This document shows, in pieces, positions 36,241-43,062 of a DNA stretch of 64,000 nucleotides. The position numbers and the translations under genes were made by a program. The stretch lies in contig NZ_JASZYB010000001.1 of assembly GCF_030317205.1 (NCBI RefSeq), positions 868,001 through 932,000 of the forward strand, given 5' to 3'. How positions within the stretch are numbered: the stretch's first letter is position 1; every line of letters starts with the position of its first letter. The notes under the pieces are model-generated. The model was not told where the DNA came from, did not search any database, and worked only from the letters and a program-made list of their open reading frames with translations. The stretch comes from Variovorax sp. J2L1-78 (GTDB lineage: Bacteria > Pseudomonadota > Gammaproteobacteria > Burkholderiales > Burkholderiaceae_C).

Positions 36241-36750
36241 ATGCTGCGCAAACAACTCGCCGCCCTGGCGGTTCTGGCCCTGAATTCGGGCGTCTCGCAA
36301 TTCGTCTTGGAGGCCGTCAAGTCGGGCGCCGATATTGCCTTCAAGGCGACGGTGTTCATCGGCCCCGATGGCTATCGTGTCGCCGACGACGCGGGCAAGG
36401 TGAAGACCTTCCGCGATGCGGATGACTTCCTGAAGCAAGCTGGCGCGCTGGGCATGCTGGCCGACGAAACGCCGTTCACGATGCGCGGTCTTGCCCTGGT
36501 GGCGCCGAAGCCGTTCACGGGCGACATCGTCAAGAAAAACCAGGGCATCGTCCTGGCCTACGCAAAGCGGCAGGAGGCGGCGGGCGAGCGAGCCAACAAG
36601 CTGCGAACCGAACTCACGCTGATGGAGGCCGACCCGACTGTGCCGCAGTCGTTGAAGGACGAGAAGACGGCACAGAAGGCTTCCGTCGAAGAGCTGGGCG
36701 CGTGGCTGGCGGCCGAAATCCTGCGCATCAACGCGATCCTGGCGGCCTGA
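36241..36750 (+). CDS. Phage protein, unknown, possible structural protein
   Basis: 169 residues after a strong ribosome-binding site. The N-terminus is hydrophobic (QLAALAVLALNSGVSQFVLEAV) and could be a membrane anchor or signal. The middle is mixed (FKATVFIGPDGYRVADDAG), and the C-terminus is helical (VEELGAWLAAEILRINAIL). No capsid fold is recognised by eye. Its strong translation signals and position between rep and lysis genes make it a candidate for a virion or membrane protein. Two bases separate its stop from the endolysin ATG. Confidence 0.6.
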   Translation: MLRKQLAALAVLALNSGVSQFVLEAVKSGADIAFKATVFIGPDGYRVADDAGKVKTFRDADDFLKQAGALGMLADETPFTMRGLALVAPKPFTGDIVKKNQGIVLAYAKRQEAAGERANKLRTELTLMEADPTVPQSLKDEKTAQKASVEELGAWLAAEILRINAILAA

Positions 36751-36751
36751 G

Positions 36752-37162
36752 ATGGCTAGCCGGGCGCTCTCCGATCTTGCAGAGCCGGTGCGGCTTGCGG
36801 CACTGGCCTTTGTGGCTCGCTGCAAAGCGGCCGGGCTCGACGTGCTGATCTATTGCACGTTGCGAAGCGAAGCCGAGCAGGCCGCATTGTTCGCGCAAGG
36901 TCGGACGGTGCCCGGCGTCATCGTTACCAACGCGCGGCCGGGCCGCTCCCTTCACAACCCCGATGCCACGGGCAAAGCCTGGGCCTTCGATGCGGTGCCG
37001 ACGAGAAGCGGCGCACCGCTGTGGGCCGACGAAGACGCCTTGCGGCGGATGGGGGAGTGCGGGGAGGCGGTCGGGCTGGAGTGGGCTGGCCGCTGGCGCG
37101 GCGCCCTTCGCGAGCGCGTGCATTTCCAAATTCAGAACTCAGCAGGGGGCCGTCATGAGTAA
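36752..37162 (+). CDS. M15-family peptidoglycan peptidase (endolysin)
   Basis: 136 residues. M15/VanY-type zinc ligands: H68 and D80 in SLHNPDATGKAWAFD, and a late His in RERVHFQ. The H-to-D spacing is longer than the usual H-x6-D, a variation seen in phage relatives. Such enzymes cleave peptide bonds in peptidoglycan. No signal peptide, so release would need the holin-like protein encoded next, whose ATG lies inside this gene's last codons. Confidence 0.83.
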   Translation: MASRALSDLAEPVRLAALAFVARCKAAGLDVLIYCTLRSEAEQAALFAQGRTVPGVIVTNARPGRSLHNPDATGKAWAFDAVPTRSGAPLWADEDALRRMGECGEAVGLEWAGRWRGALRERVHFQIQNSAGGRHE

Positions 37163-37352
37163 GGGCGCATGGTGGGTGGATCGCGCGCGCGAGCCATCGA
37201 CGTATCAGGGGCTGTCGATCATCGCGGGAGCGATTGGCGCATGGCTGTTCAAGGATGCTGCCATTGGCGAGCACATCCTACAGGCCGGACTTGCGATTGC
37301 GGGGTTGATCGGCGTGGGAAAAAGCGAGGCCATCGCGGGCAGAGATTTCTAA
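37155..37352 (+). CDS. Small holin-like membrane protein
   Basis: 65 residues from ATG 37155, overlapping the endolysin end. Two hydrophobic segments (about 18-31, YQGLSIIAGAIGAW; and 40-54, ILQAGLAIAGLIGV) with a charged N-terminus. Size, topology and coupling to the endolysin suit a holin that permeabilises the inner membrane. Sequence alone does not prove it. Confidence 0.68.
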   Translation: MSKGAWWVDRAREPSTYQGLSIIAGAIGAWLFKDAAIGEHILQAGLAIAGLIGVGKSEAIAGRDF

Positions 37353-37395
37353 GGCGTGGTGGCCGACGCAAGAGCAAACAGAGTTAGTTTTTTTG

Positions 37396-37418
37396 GAGCG
37401 CCTTGGCGCTCTTTTTTT
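37396..37418 (+). terminator. Intrinsic terminator after the lysis genes
   Basis: Perfect stem GAGCGCC-TT-GGCGCTC followed by seven T. It separates the Rep-lysis transcript from the next gene, whose GGGGG ribosome site and ATG (37429) follow directly. It also argues against the longer frame open from 37393. Confidence 0.85.
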
Positions 37419-37428
37419 GGGGGTAAAA

Positions 37429-38061
37429 ATGGCAAAGCAAAAGGCGTCGCTAATCGATATTCCAATTGTCGGCGGGCTGCTGAAAATGCAGCTGGAACGG
37501 CAGTTGAACCGGAACAAACACAAGATCGAAAAATGGGCGCTCTCCCTCGCGTTCGAGCAGCTGGGTTTGCCCAATCTCGCCGATGAAGAATCGATCACGC
37601 GCGAGTCATTCACGAAGGCATTGAACGCAGGGCCGCTGGCGACGGTCGGCATCAAACTGACCAACGTTTTCGACAAGGCGGCAGTGCGTCGAGACTTCGA
37701 GCAGCTGGCGCTCGCCACGGCGGCGCGTGAGTTCGGCATCAATGCCAAGACGCTGACGGTGGACGGCCTGAAGGAAGCGCTCCGCGACTATGTGGCTGAC
37801 AAGGTGGCGGAACAGGTGGGCGAGGGCGGCGGTGATCTCGTGAACGACGCGAAAGAGCTGGTGATGCTGGTCAACATCATCAAGGCGGTGCGCAAGGAGT
37901 ATGCGGAGGCGCATGCGCAGGGATTGCCAGCACCGCCAAGGCCGGGCCGTCCGCCGCTCAAGATGGATGCGGCGTCAGTGGACAACCGCAAGCGACAGGC
38001 CGAATACAGGCGAACGCACAAACGTGTTTGGGTGCCCTTTGGCGCGACGGTCGAACAGTAG
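37429..38061 (+). CDS. Phage protein, paralogue A, with C-terminal Y-x-R-x-H-x2-VW-V-P motif
   Basis: 210 residues. Helical and charged, with an N-terminal part like an amphipathic anchor (SLIDIPIVGGLLKMQLE), a middle acidic region (YVADKVAEQVGEGGGDLV), a Pro-rich hinge (PAPPRPGRPP) and a basic tail ending QAEYRRTHKRVWVP. The tail is shared with the next gene product. A basic C-terminus suggests DNA or membrane contact, perhaps a minor virion or pilot protein. No database family is recognised. Confidence 0.65.
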   Translation: MAKQKASLIDIPIVGGLLKMQLERQLNRNKHKIEKWALSLAFEQLGLPNLADEESITRESFTKALNAGPLATVGIKLTNVFDKAAVRRDFEQLALATAAREFGINAKTLTVDGLKEALRDYVADKVAEQVGEGGGDLVNDAKELVMLVNIIKAVRKEYAEAHAQGLPAPPRPGRPPLKMDAASVDNRKRQAEYRRTHKRVWVPFGATVEQ

Positions 38062-38070
38062 GAGGAAGAG

Positions 38071-38706
38071 ATGGGGTTGACTCTCAAACAGAAGGCGCAG
38101 GAGCGCGCGTCGCGTCTGAAGACGCTTGGCATCGCCACGGCTCGCGATAACGCGGGCATGGCGCAGGACATCATCGATCTGGTGATTGACAACTACACCG
38201 ATGGAGCCTCGTGGGAAGATTCCGTGAACGCGGCGAAGGATGAATTGCAGAGAAGGGCGCTTGAGCGCTACGGGCCGAACATCCGCGCGGCGCTGCGGAA
38301 AGCAGGGTTGAATTTCCCGGATGAGCGCGAACTGACGCCCGACGCGGTGAAAGAGCTGGTCGCGGAACAGTCGGGCTTGGACATTGACAACCTCACCGGA
38401 GACGGTGTGGCCGATGCTATCGACGGTCTTCTGTCTCAACGGCTGACCGCAGTTCTCGGCGTGCCAATTCAATCTGTGCTGAACGCTGAAGGGCTAAAGG
38501 CTGCCGTGGAGGCTGGCGTCAAGGAGGCGGTGGCGAACGGCACGGCCGAGCGTCTATTGACGGCGGGGCTCACGAAGGCGGCTCGTCGCGCAGCAACGTG
38601 GCGGCGTGCGGGCATCACTGAAAAGGTCGAGCAGCGGAAAGTACTGAATGCGTGGTATCAGAAGAAATACGCGAGAAAGCACCAGCAAGTCTGGATTCCG
38701 CGATAA
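38071..38706 (+). CDS. Phage protein, paralogue B, with the same C-terminal motif
   Basis: 211 residues, 9 bp after paralogue A, with AGGAGGAAG as ribosome site. Similar length and design: N-terminal basic helix, central acidic region (ELVAEQSGLDIDNLTGDGVA), C-terminal helices (LKAAVEAGVKEAVANG) and a basic end KKYARKHQQVWIPR that aligns with the preceding protein (Y-R-H-VW-P conserved). The pair probably arose by duplication and may form a complex. Confidence 0.65.
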   Translation: MGLTLKQKAQERASRLKTLGIATARDNAGMAQDIIDLVIDNYTDGASWEDSVNAAKDELQRRALERYGPNIRAALRKAGLNFPDERELTPDAVKELVAEQSGLDIDNLTGDGVADAIDGLLSQRLTAVLGVPIQSVLNAEGLKAAVEAGVKEAVANGTAERLLTAGLTKAARRAATWRRAGITEKVEQRKVLNAWYQKKYARKHQQVWIPR

Positions 38707-39171
38707 ATCGGCGCGATCCCATCATGGATAACATCTTGAAAAATCGATGTTTTTCAGAGACTCATAATGGATAACAACGATGAAGAGACTCATTTTGAAA
38801 ACGCCGCTCATGGATAACGCTTGCATGGAAGATTGTTTTTGGTCGCGGTCATCATGGATAACATCGTCGTTTTCGTGGCGCCATGCCTGAAATTGGGGAA
38901 AAAACGGAAAAGTCTCCGACTGACAAAGTAACCAGAAACAGTTGGAATTTCAATTTGCAGGGGGTTTTCGGCGATATGCCGGGGTTTTGAGGCATTTGAT
39001 TCGACGCTTGATACTCATGTGAGGCAAATTTCTACAATTGTGTCCTAGCGGCCTTCGCGGGCGGGATGCGGGAAGCGCCCGCGCTCAATATGGCATCGCA
39101 TTCACGCCAACTTTCGGGGCAGAATCCGCTACGCCATTGATGTCGTGGCGGATTTCAGGGGGATAGAAGAT
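38707..39171. repeat. Non-coding region with four 9-bp iterons at 43/43/44-bp spacing
   Basis: ATGGATAAC occurs at 38724, 38767, 38810 and 38854. The first and fourth copies share CATCATGGATAACATC. AGAGACTCAT also occurs twice (38756 and 38784). Regular spacing of about four helical turns suits cooperative protein binding, for example replication or transcription control. Two copies also overlap stop and start codons of tiny frames. The rest of the region has no supported gene; a 35-codon frame at 38883-38990 lacks a ribosome site. Confidence 0.6.
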
Positions 39172-39880
39172 ATGTCATCGAAAGTGGTGTTTTCATTCGC
39201 TGCGGGTGCAGCGTTCGTTTCGCAACTCGTGCGGGCTTTGGCGCCAGCGGCTGCGCTCGCGGTAGTACTCGCGGCATCGCCGGGCGCGGCTGCGGCGGCG
39301 AAGCGCGACGTATCCGGGTGTACTGTTGGACCGCGCGGCGGGCTTCATTGCCCGAAGGTTTCCACGCGCGAAATGGCGCGGCTGCCGGGCGGCGAGACAC
39401 GGGACCAGCGCGAGAGGCGTCTGAAGCGCGAGTGTCGCGGCGCGCGGGATGCTGGGGCGTGCAAGGGCTTCGGGTCGTGGTACTGACGGCCTGATCCTGA
39501 TAGTGCGCATCGTTCGCCGATGCGGTAGGCCGGGCAATGCCCGGCTTTTTCTTGCGCGTCGGGTTCCCGGCTGCATCAAAGCCGGCGCGTGTGAACCTGC
39601 GCGCCGGGATGCATTGGCCGTCTGCGAACGACTCGGATATTCCGCTCGGCCGAACCTTCCGCAACGCCTTGGAGGCGATGCGGTGGCAGTCGGGCTGGCT
39701 CCAGACGCATGCCACCTCATGCCGCTCGGCGGGCGTCAGGTCTGGATACAGGTAATCAAGCGCGAGGCGCGCCCGGCGCTGCCAGCTGCGGCGCGTGGGG
39801 CCGTGTCGCGTGGTCCTGATGTGAAAAAAGATAAGCCCGAGGTCGTCCGTGCGCGGAGTCCTCGCTTTTCCCTGAGCCAT
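39155..39880 (-). CDS. Possible leftward phage gene, doubtful
   Basis: A 241-codon frame on the minus strand. The N-terminal 110 residues have natural composition (RARLALDYLYPDLTPAERHE), but the C-terminal half is low-complexity Arg/Pro/Ala and lies antisense to the exported Cys protein and across its terminator. A shorter real gene, perhaps a leftward regulator as in other dif phages, may be hidden here. No domain is recognised. Confidence 0.28.
   Translation of the reverse strand: MAQGKARTPRTDDLGLIFFHIRTTRHGPTRRSWQRRARLALDYLYPDLTPAERHEVACVWSQPDCHRIASKALRKVRPSGISESFADGQCIPARRFTRAGFDAAGNPTRKKKPGIARPTASANDAHYQDQAVSTTTRSPCTPQHPARRDTRASDASRAGPVSRRPAAAPFRAWKPSGNEARRAVQQYTRIRRASPPQPRPAMPRVLPRAQPLAPKPARVAKRTLHPQRMKTPLSMTYLLSP
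39172..39486 (+). CDS. Small exported phage protein with four Cys
   Basis: 104 residues from ATG 39172 with AGGGGGA upstream. A long N-terminal hydrophobic region (LVRALAPAAALAVVLAASPG) ends in an AAAAAK cleavage-like site. The mature part has four Cys (SGCTVG, LHCPKV, RECRGA, GACKGF) that could form two disulfides, and a basic middle. It is the last rightward gene before dif and is followed by an intrinsic terminator. The role is unknown: a virion protein or a lysogenic-conversion factor are both possible. Confidence 0.6.
   Translation: MSSKVVFSFAAGAAFVSQLVRALAPAAALAVVLAASPGAAAAAKRDVSGCTVGPRGGLHCPKVSTREMARLPGGETRDQRERRLKRECRGARDAGACKGFGSWY
39529..39550 (+). terminator. Intrinsic terminator after the exported protein gene
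   Basis: Perfect stem GCCGGGC-AAT-GCCCGGC followed by TTTTT, 43 bp after the stop codon at 39486. Confidence 0.85.
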
Positions 39881-39987
39881 AGCGCTGCACCCGATGCATG
39901 GGTGCTATCGGGGCTCTCCCTGTCGATTCTTTTTACCAATCGTAACAAGGACGCCCGTGCGATAGCATCCGGTCGCTGCCACCGTCA

Positions 39988-40015
39988 GCTAGATACAATG
40001 TATATTATGTTAAAT
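39988..40015. other. dif: Right attachment site: regenerated chromosomal dif
   Basis: Arms GCTAGATACAA (39988-39998) and TTATGTTAAAT (40005-40015) around TGTATA. The right 17 bases equal the E. coli dif centre plus XerD arm. XerC/XerD act here to resolve chromosome dimers with FtsK, so this marks the replication terminus. The left arm is presumably phage-derived and the right arm chromosomal. The interval 39551-40068 otherwise holds only the doubtful leftward frame and no clear gene. Confidence 0.88.
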
Positions 40016-40068
40016 AACATCCATAGGGACCCCACCCAGCTTGGATCCCTCGAGTTGGGCGACAACAT

Positions 40069-40944
40069 TCAGTGGCGGCTGTCTGCCGGCCAGAACACCA
40101 GCGCGCGCAGTTCGATGCTGCGGCGGGGTGCCGCGTCGGGCGACTGGCCCGGCTGCTCGAAGGCGGTGTGCGCGGTCAGGCGCGCGGTGCCGTCCTCGCG
40201 CGAGTCGTAGATCTTCAGGAACAGCACCTCGTCGGGCCGCAGGCGCGGGAACCAGTACCAGCGGTGGCCGGGGTTGTGCAGAAAGCCGTAGGTCTCGCCC
40301 ACCTTGTCGCGGTAGACCAGATCGCTCGGCACCAGATCGCCCGGTGCGATGGTGCGCGCGTCGCACAGCGCCAGTGGCCATTGCTCGACGGTGGCCAGTG
40401 GCCGCCACAGGTTGATGATGGCGAAGCGGTGCGCGAGCCGCTCCGCGGCCTCCTCCGGCGGCAGGTGATCGCGCACACGCCGTGGGCCCGAGACGAAGGT
40501 CTGGTCGTTGTGCACGCGGCGCACCGGCTCGCGCAGCGCCGACGTAGCGCGTGAGCCCAGCGCGCTGTCGCGCAGCGTGTGGTCGAACACCACGACCTTC
40601 TCGGCGCCGGTCGCCTCGCGCAGCAGCGCTTCAGACTCGGCGTAGTACGTGGCGCGGATCGCAGCGTCGTCGGAGAAATCGGTGACCGCACTGCGGTGTC
40701 GCCGGTAGGCGAAGCCGCTGCGATCGAGCGAGAACTCGCCCAGGGCGGCGAGCGGTCGGCCGTCGTGGATCGACACGCGCGAAGGCGCCATCTCTCCGGT
40801 GGTCCACGGCACGCCGGGCGGCGGCTCGAAGGTGTAGCTCACAGGCCGGCCTTCTCCCGGTTCTCCTGGCCGAAGGTAGTTGAGTTCGGCCTGCACGCTC
40901 GGCAAGGTCACGGCACCGGGCCAGCAGTTCAAGACGGCGCTCAT
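40069..40944 (-). CDS. CmcJ/NvfI-family putative oxygenase
   Basis: 291 residues from ATG 40942-40944. It resembles the CmcJ/AsaB family: YTFEPPPGVPWTTG near the N-terminus, the iron-binding-like VHNDQT, INLWRPL, and the C-terminal HRWYWFPRLRPDEVLFLKIYDS. Family members are linked to hydroxylation or desaturation of small molecules and look like Fe(II)/2-oxoglutarate enzymes. It lies 10 bp downstream of an SDR gene on the same strand, so both probably work on one substrate. The stop is about 50 bp from dif. Confidence 0.75.
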   Translation of the reverse strand: MSAVLNCWPGAVTLPSVQAELNYLRPGEPGEGRPVSYTFEPPPGVPWTTGEMAPSRVSIHDGRPLAALGEFSLDRSGFAYRRHRSAVTDFSDDAAIRATYYAESEALLREATGAEKVVVFDHTLRDSALGSRATSALREPVRRVHNDQTFVSGPRRVRDHLPPEEAAERLAHRFAIINLWRPLATVEQWPLALCDARTIAPGDLVPSDLVYRDKVGETYGFLHNPGHRWYWFPRLRPDEVLFLKIYDSREDGTARLTAHTAFEQPGQSPDAAPRRSIELRALVFWPADSRH

Positions 40945-40954
40945 GGGGAAGTCC

Positions 40955-41728
40955 TCAAAACGGTTCCTTGAAGGGACGCAGATCGATTTCCTGTGTCCAT
41001 GCGCTGCGGTGCTGTGCATGCAGCTGCCAGTAGGTTTCGGCGATGGCTTCGAGCTGGAGCAGCCCGTCCGCACCGGCCTGTTCGACACGCTGGGGCGCGC
41101 CGGCACGCAGGCGCTCACCATCGATCCCGCCGTCGATCACGACATGGGCCACGTGCACGCCCTGCGGCCCGAACTCGCGGGCCAGGCTCTGGCTGAGCGA
41201 CCGCAGCCCGGCCTTGGCCGCCGCGAAGGCGGCGAACGGTGGCTTACCGCGCAGCGCCGCGGTGGCGCCGGTGAACAGCAGGCTGCCGCGCCCCTGCGGG
41301 GACTGTGCACCGGTGCCATTGGCCAGCAGCGCCTGCAAAGCGTCGCGGGCAAACAGGAACCCGCCCAGCGTGGTCGTGCGCCAGGCCTGCGTGAATTGCT
41401 CAGCCGTGATCTCCAGCGTGGGAGCGCGCACCGCACTCGACGCGTTGAACACCGCCACCGACAGCGGCCCCAGCGCGCGCACGCGCTGGCCGATGCCCTG
41501 GACCTCGGCCTCGCTTGCCACGTCGCCGGCGAAGGCATGTGCCCGGCCGCCGGCTGCCTCGATGGCCACACTCACGGCGTCGAGTTGCTGCGGCGTACGG
41601 CCGGTCAGGGCCACGGTGTAGCCGCCCTCGGCGAAGCGCCGTGCCAGTGCGGCGCCAAGGCCGGCGACCGCGCCGACACCGGCGATCCACGCCACGGGTG
41701 CGCGCGAAGGTGAAGAGGAGTGACTCAC
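40955..41728 (-). CDS. SDR-family oxidoreductase lacking the catalytic Tyr
   Basis: 257 residues. Rossmann motif GVGAVAGLGAALARRF, FNASSAV at the NNAG position, Ser in LLFTGATA region, but the YxxxK motif reads FAAAK, with Phe in place of Tyr. The Lys is kept. This implies altered chemistry or a divergent SDR subgroup. It is first in a two-gene unit with the CmcJ-like gene. Confidence 0.8.
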   Translation of the reverse strand: MSHSSSPSRAPVAWIAGVGAVAGLGAALARRFAEGGYTVALTGRTPQQLDAVSVAIEAAGGRAHAFAGDVASEAEVQGIGQRVRALGPLSVAVFNASSAVRAPTLEITAEQFTQAWRTTTLGGFLFARDALQALLANGTGAQSPQGRGSLLFTGATAALRGKPPFAAFAAAKAGLRSLSQSLAREFGPQGVHVAHVVIDGGIDGERLRAGAPQRVEQAGADGLLQLEAIAETYWQLHAQHRSAWTQEIDLRPFKEPF

Positions 41729-42043
41729 GGTGGCAGCAGTGGGGTTCGATCAATGGAAGAACGCAGCGCGATGTGCCACGCAGCGATGGTCACGGCGATC
41801 ACGTGGCGCGCCTGCGCCGCGGGAGAAACCCTGCATGCCTGTGGGACCCGGACCGTCATGCCCCGCATTCTGGAGACAGGTCGACGCGCCGCCAAAGACG
41901 GATTCCAACTTTCGAGATTCGGTCCGCGTTGGTCGGCGCGAGCCCTTGCACGCTGCACGGCAGGCCGCGTTGTGCCATCCTCCCGCCATCTCGCCGGGTG
42001 CGCGACGTGCGCACCGCCCTGTCATGCACAGCTCGTGGATCTC
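41729..42043. other. Intergenic region between divergent genes
   Basis: 315 bp between the leftward SDR operon and the rightward methyltransferase-like gene. It should contain both promoters. No supported gene or clear operator was seen. Confidence 0.5.
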
Positions 42044-42955
42044 ATGAACTTCCGTCCCCCTGCCCTTCTTGATCACGCCGATGTGTCCGTCGGTACGTCC
42101 AGCGTTCGCCGACGGATGCTCGCGACGCTGGCCCTGCTGCCATTGACGGGTGCCGCGGCAGCCACGGACCGATCGGCCGCTGTATCCATGGCGGTCCTGC
42201 GCGCCGCGGTCGATGGGCCGCAGCGCAGCGCGGCCAACCGGGCACGGGACGGCGCACGCCATCCCTTCGAGACGCTGGAGTTCTTCGGCTTGCGCTCCGA
42301 TTGGCAGGTGATCGAGATCGCGCCCGGCGGCGGCTGGTACACCGAAATCCTCGCGGCCTTCCTGAACCCACGCGGCCGCCTCTACGCCGCGCACTACCCG
42401 GCCGATGGAACGAGCGAGCAGCGCCGCGCCCGCGCGGCCTTCCGCGACAAGCTCGCGGCCGACCCCGCGACCTACCGGCGCGTGGTGCTCGGCACGCTGC
42501 CGGTGACGCGCTTCACCGACATCCACCCGCCCGGCGGGGCCGACGCCGTGCTCACCTTCCGCAACATCCACAACTGGATCGCCGACGGCCACTTCGACGA
42601 GACGCTGCGTGCCTTCTTCGACGTGCTCAAGCCCGGGGGCGTGCTCGGCGTGGAAGAACACCGCGCCCTCCCCGGCACCTCGCTTGCACGCGTCATCGAG
42701 AGCGGCTACGTGCCGCAGGACTTCGTCATCGAGCGCGCCCGCGCGGCCGGCTTCGTGTTCCAGGCCGCGAGCGAGGTCAACGCCAACCCACGCGACACGC
42801 ACGACCATGCGCAGGGCGTGTGGGCGCTGCCACCGACGCTGCGGGGCGGCGCCGTCGACCGCGCGAAGTACCTGGCGATCGGTGAATCGGACCGCATGAC
42901 GCTGCGCTTCGTGAAGCCCCTGTCGGCCGCGGCGCCGTCACGCGGCGCGCGCTGA
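42044..42955 (+). CDS. Class I methyltransferase-like protein with export signal
   Basis: 303 residues from ATG 42044. A twin-arginine-like signal (SVRRRMLATLALLPLTGAAA) precedes a Rossmann methyltransferase domain with motif I VIEIAPGGGWYTEIL, then DAVLTFRNIHNW and LKPGGVLGVEEHR. SAM is not expected in the periplasm, so the exported form is odd though similar signal-bearing homologues are known in proteobacteria. Substrate and true location are unknown. Confidence 0.75.
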   Translation: MNFRPPALLDHADVSVGTSSVRRRMLATLALLPLTGAAAATDRSAAVSMAVLRAAVDGPQRSAANRARDGARHPFETLEFFGLRSDWQVIEIAPGGGWYTEILAAFLNPRGRLYAAHYPADGTSEQRRARAAFRDKLAADPATYRRVVLGTLPVTRFTDIHPPGGADAVLTFRNIHNWIADGHFDETLRAFFDVLKPGGVLGVEEHRALPGTSLARVIESGYVPQDFVIERARAAGFVFQAASEVNANPRDTHDHAQGVWALPPTLRGGAVDRAKYLAIGESDRMTLRFVKPLSAAAPSRGAR

Positions 42956-43062
42956 AGCGGTAGGCCAAGCCAGGCGCTGCCGCACTTGCTTATGCGGAAG
43001 TCTTCGTAGCAACGCGTCTGCGAAGTTGCTATGGTGCCGCCCACTTGTCTCCTGCCGCACCG

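Larger units (their letters stand above)
32102..40004 (+). mobile_element. 7.9-kb Xer-exploiting prophage integrated at dif
   Basis: One unit between the two TGTATA centres, 7,903 bp, consistent with a small circular phage genome. It has no integrase, as expected for elements that use host XerC/XerD. The genes run rightward: small protein, collagen-repeat protein, small protein, two-tyrosine HUH Rep, unknown 169-residue protein, M15 endolysin, holin-like protein, two paralogous proteins, exported Cys protein. Filamentous phages also use dif, but no Zot/pI ATPase or pIII is present, and the endolysin and holin point to a lytic exit. The capsid gene is not recognised. Confidence 0.72.

Noticed and set aside
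38724..38862. CRISPR array
   Set aside because: Repeats are only 9 bp, just four copies, the spacers share internal repeats, and no cas genes are nearby.
38883..38990. 35-codon frame in the phage intergenic region
   Set aside because: No ribosome-binding site and no recognisable features; kept only as a note.
32102..40004. Filamentous (inovirus) prophage
   Set aside because: dif integration fits, but there is no Zot/pI ATPase, no small major coat protein with the usual signal-helix design and no pIII; endolysin and holin genes argue against it.
39449..40210. 253-codon plus-strand frame across dif
   Set aside because: It crosses the intrinsic terminator and the dif site and has the composition of a shadow frame.
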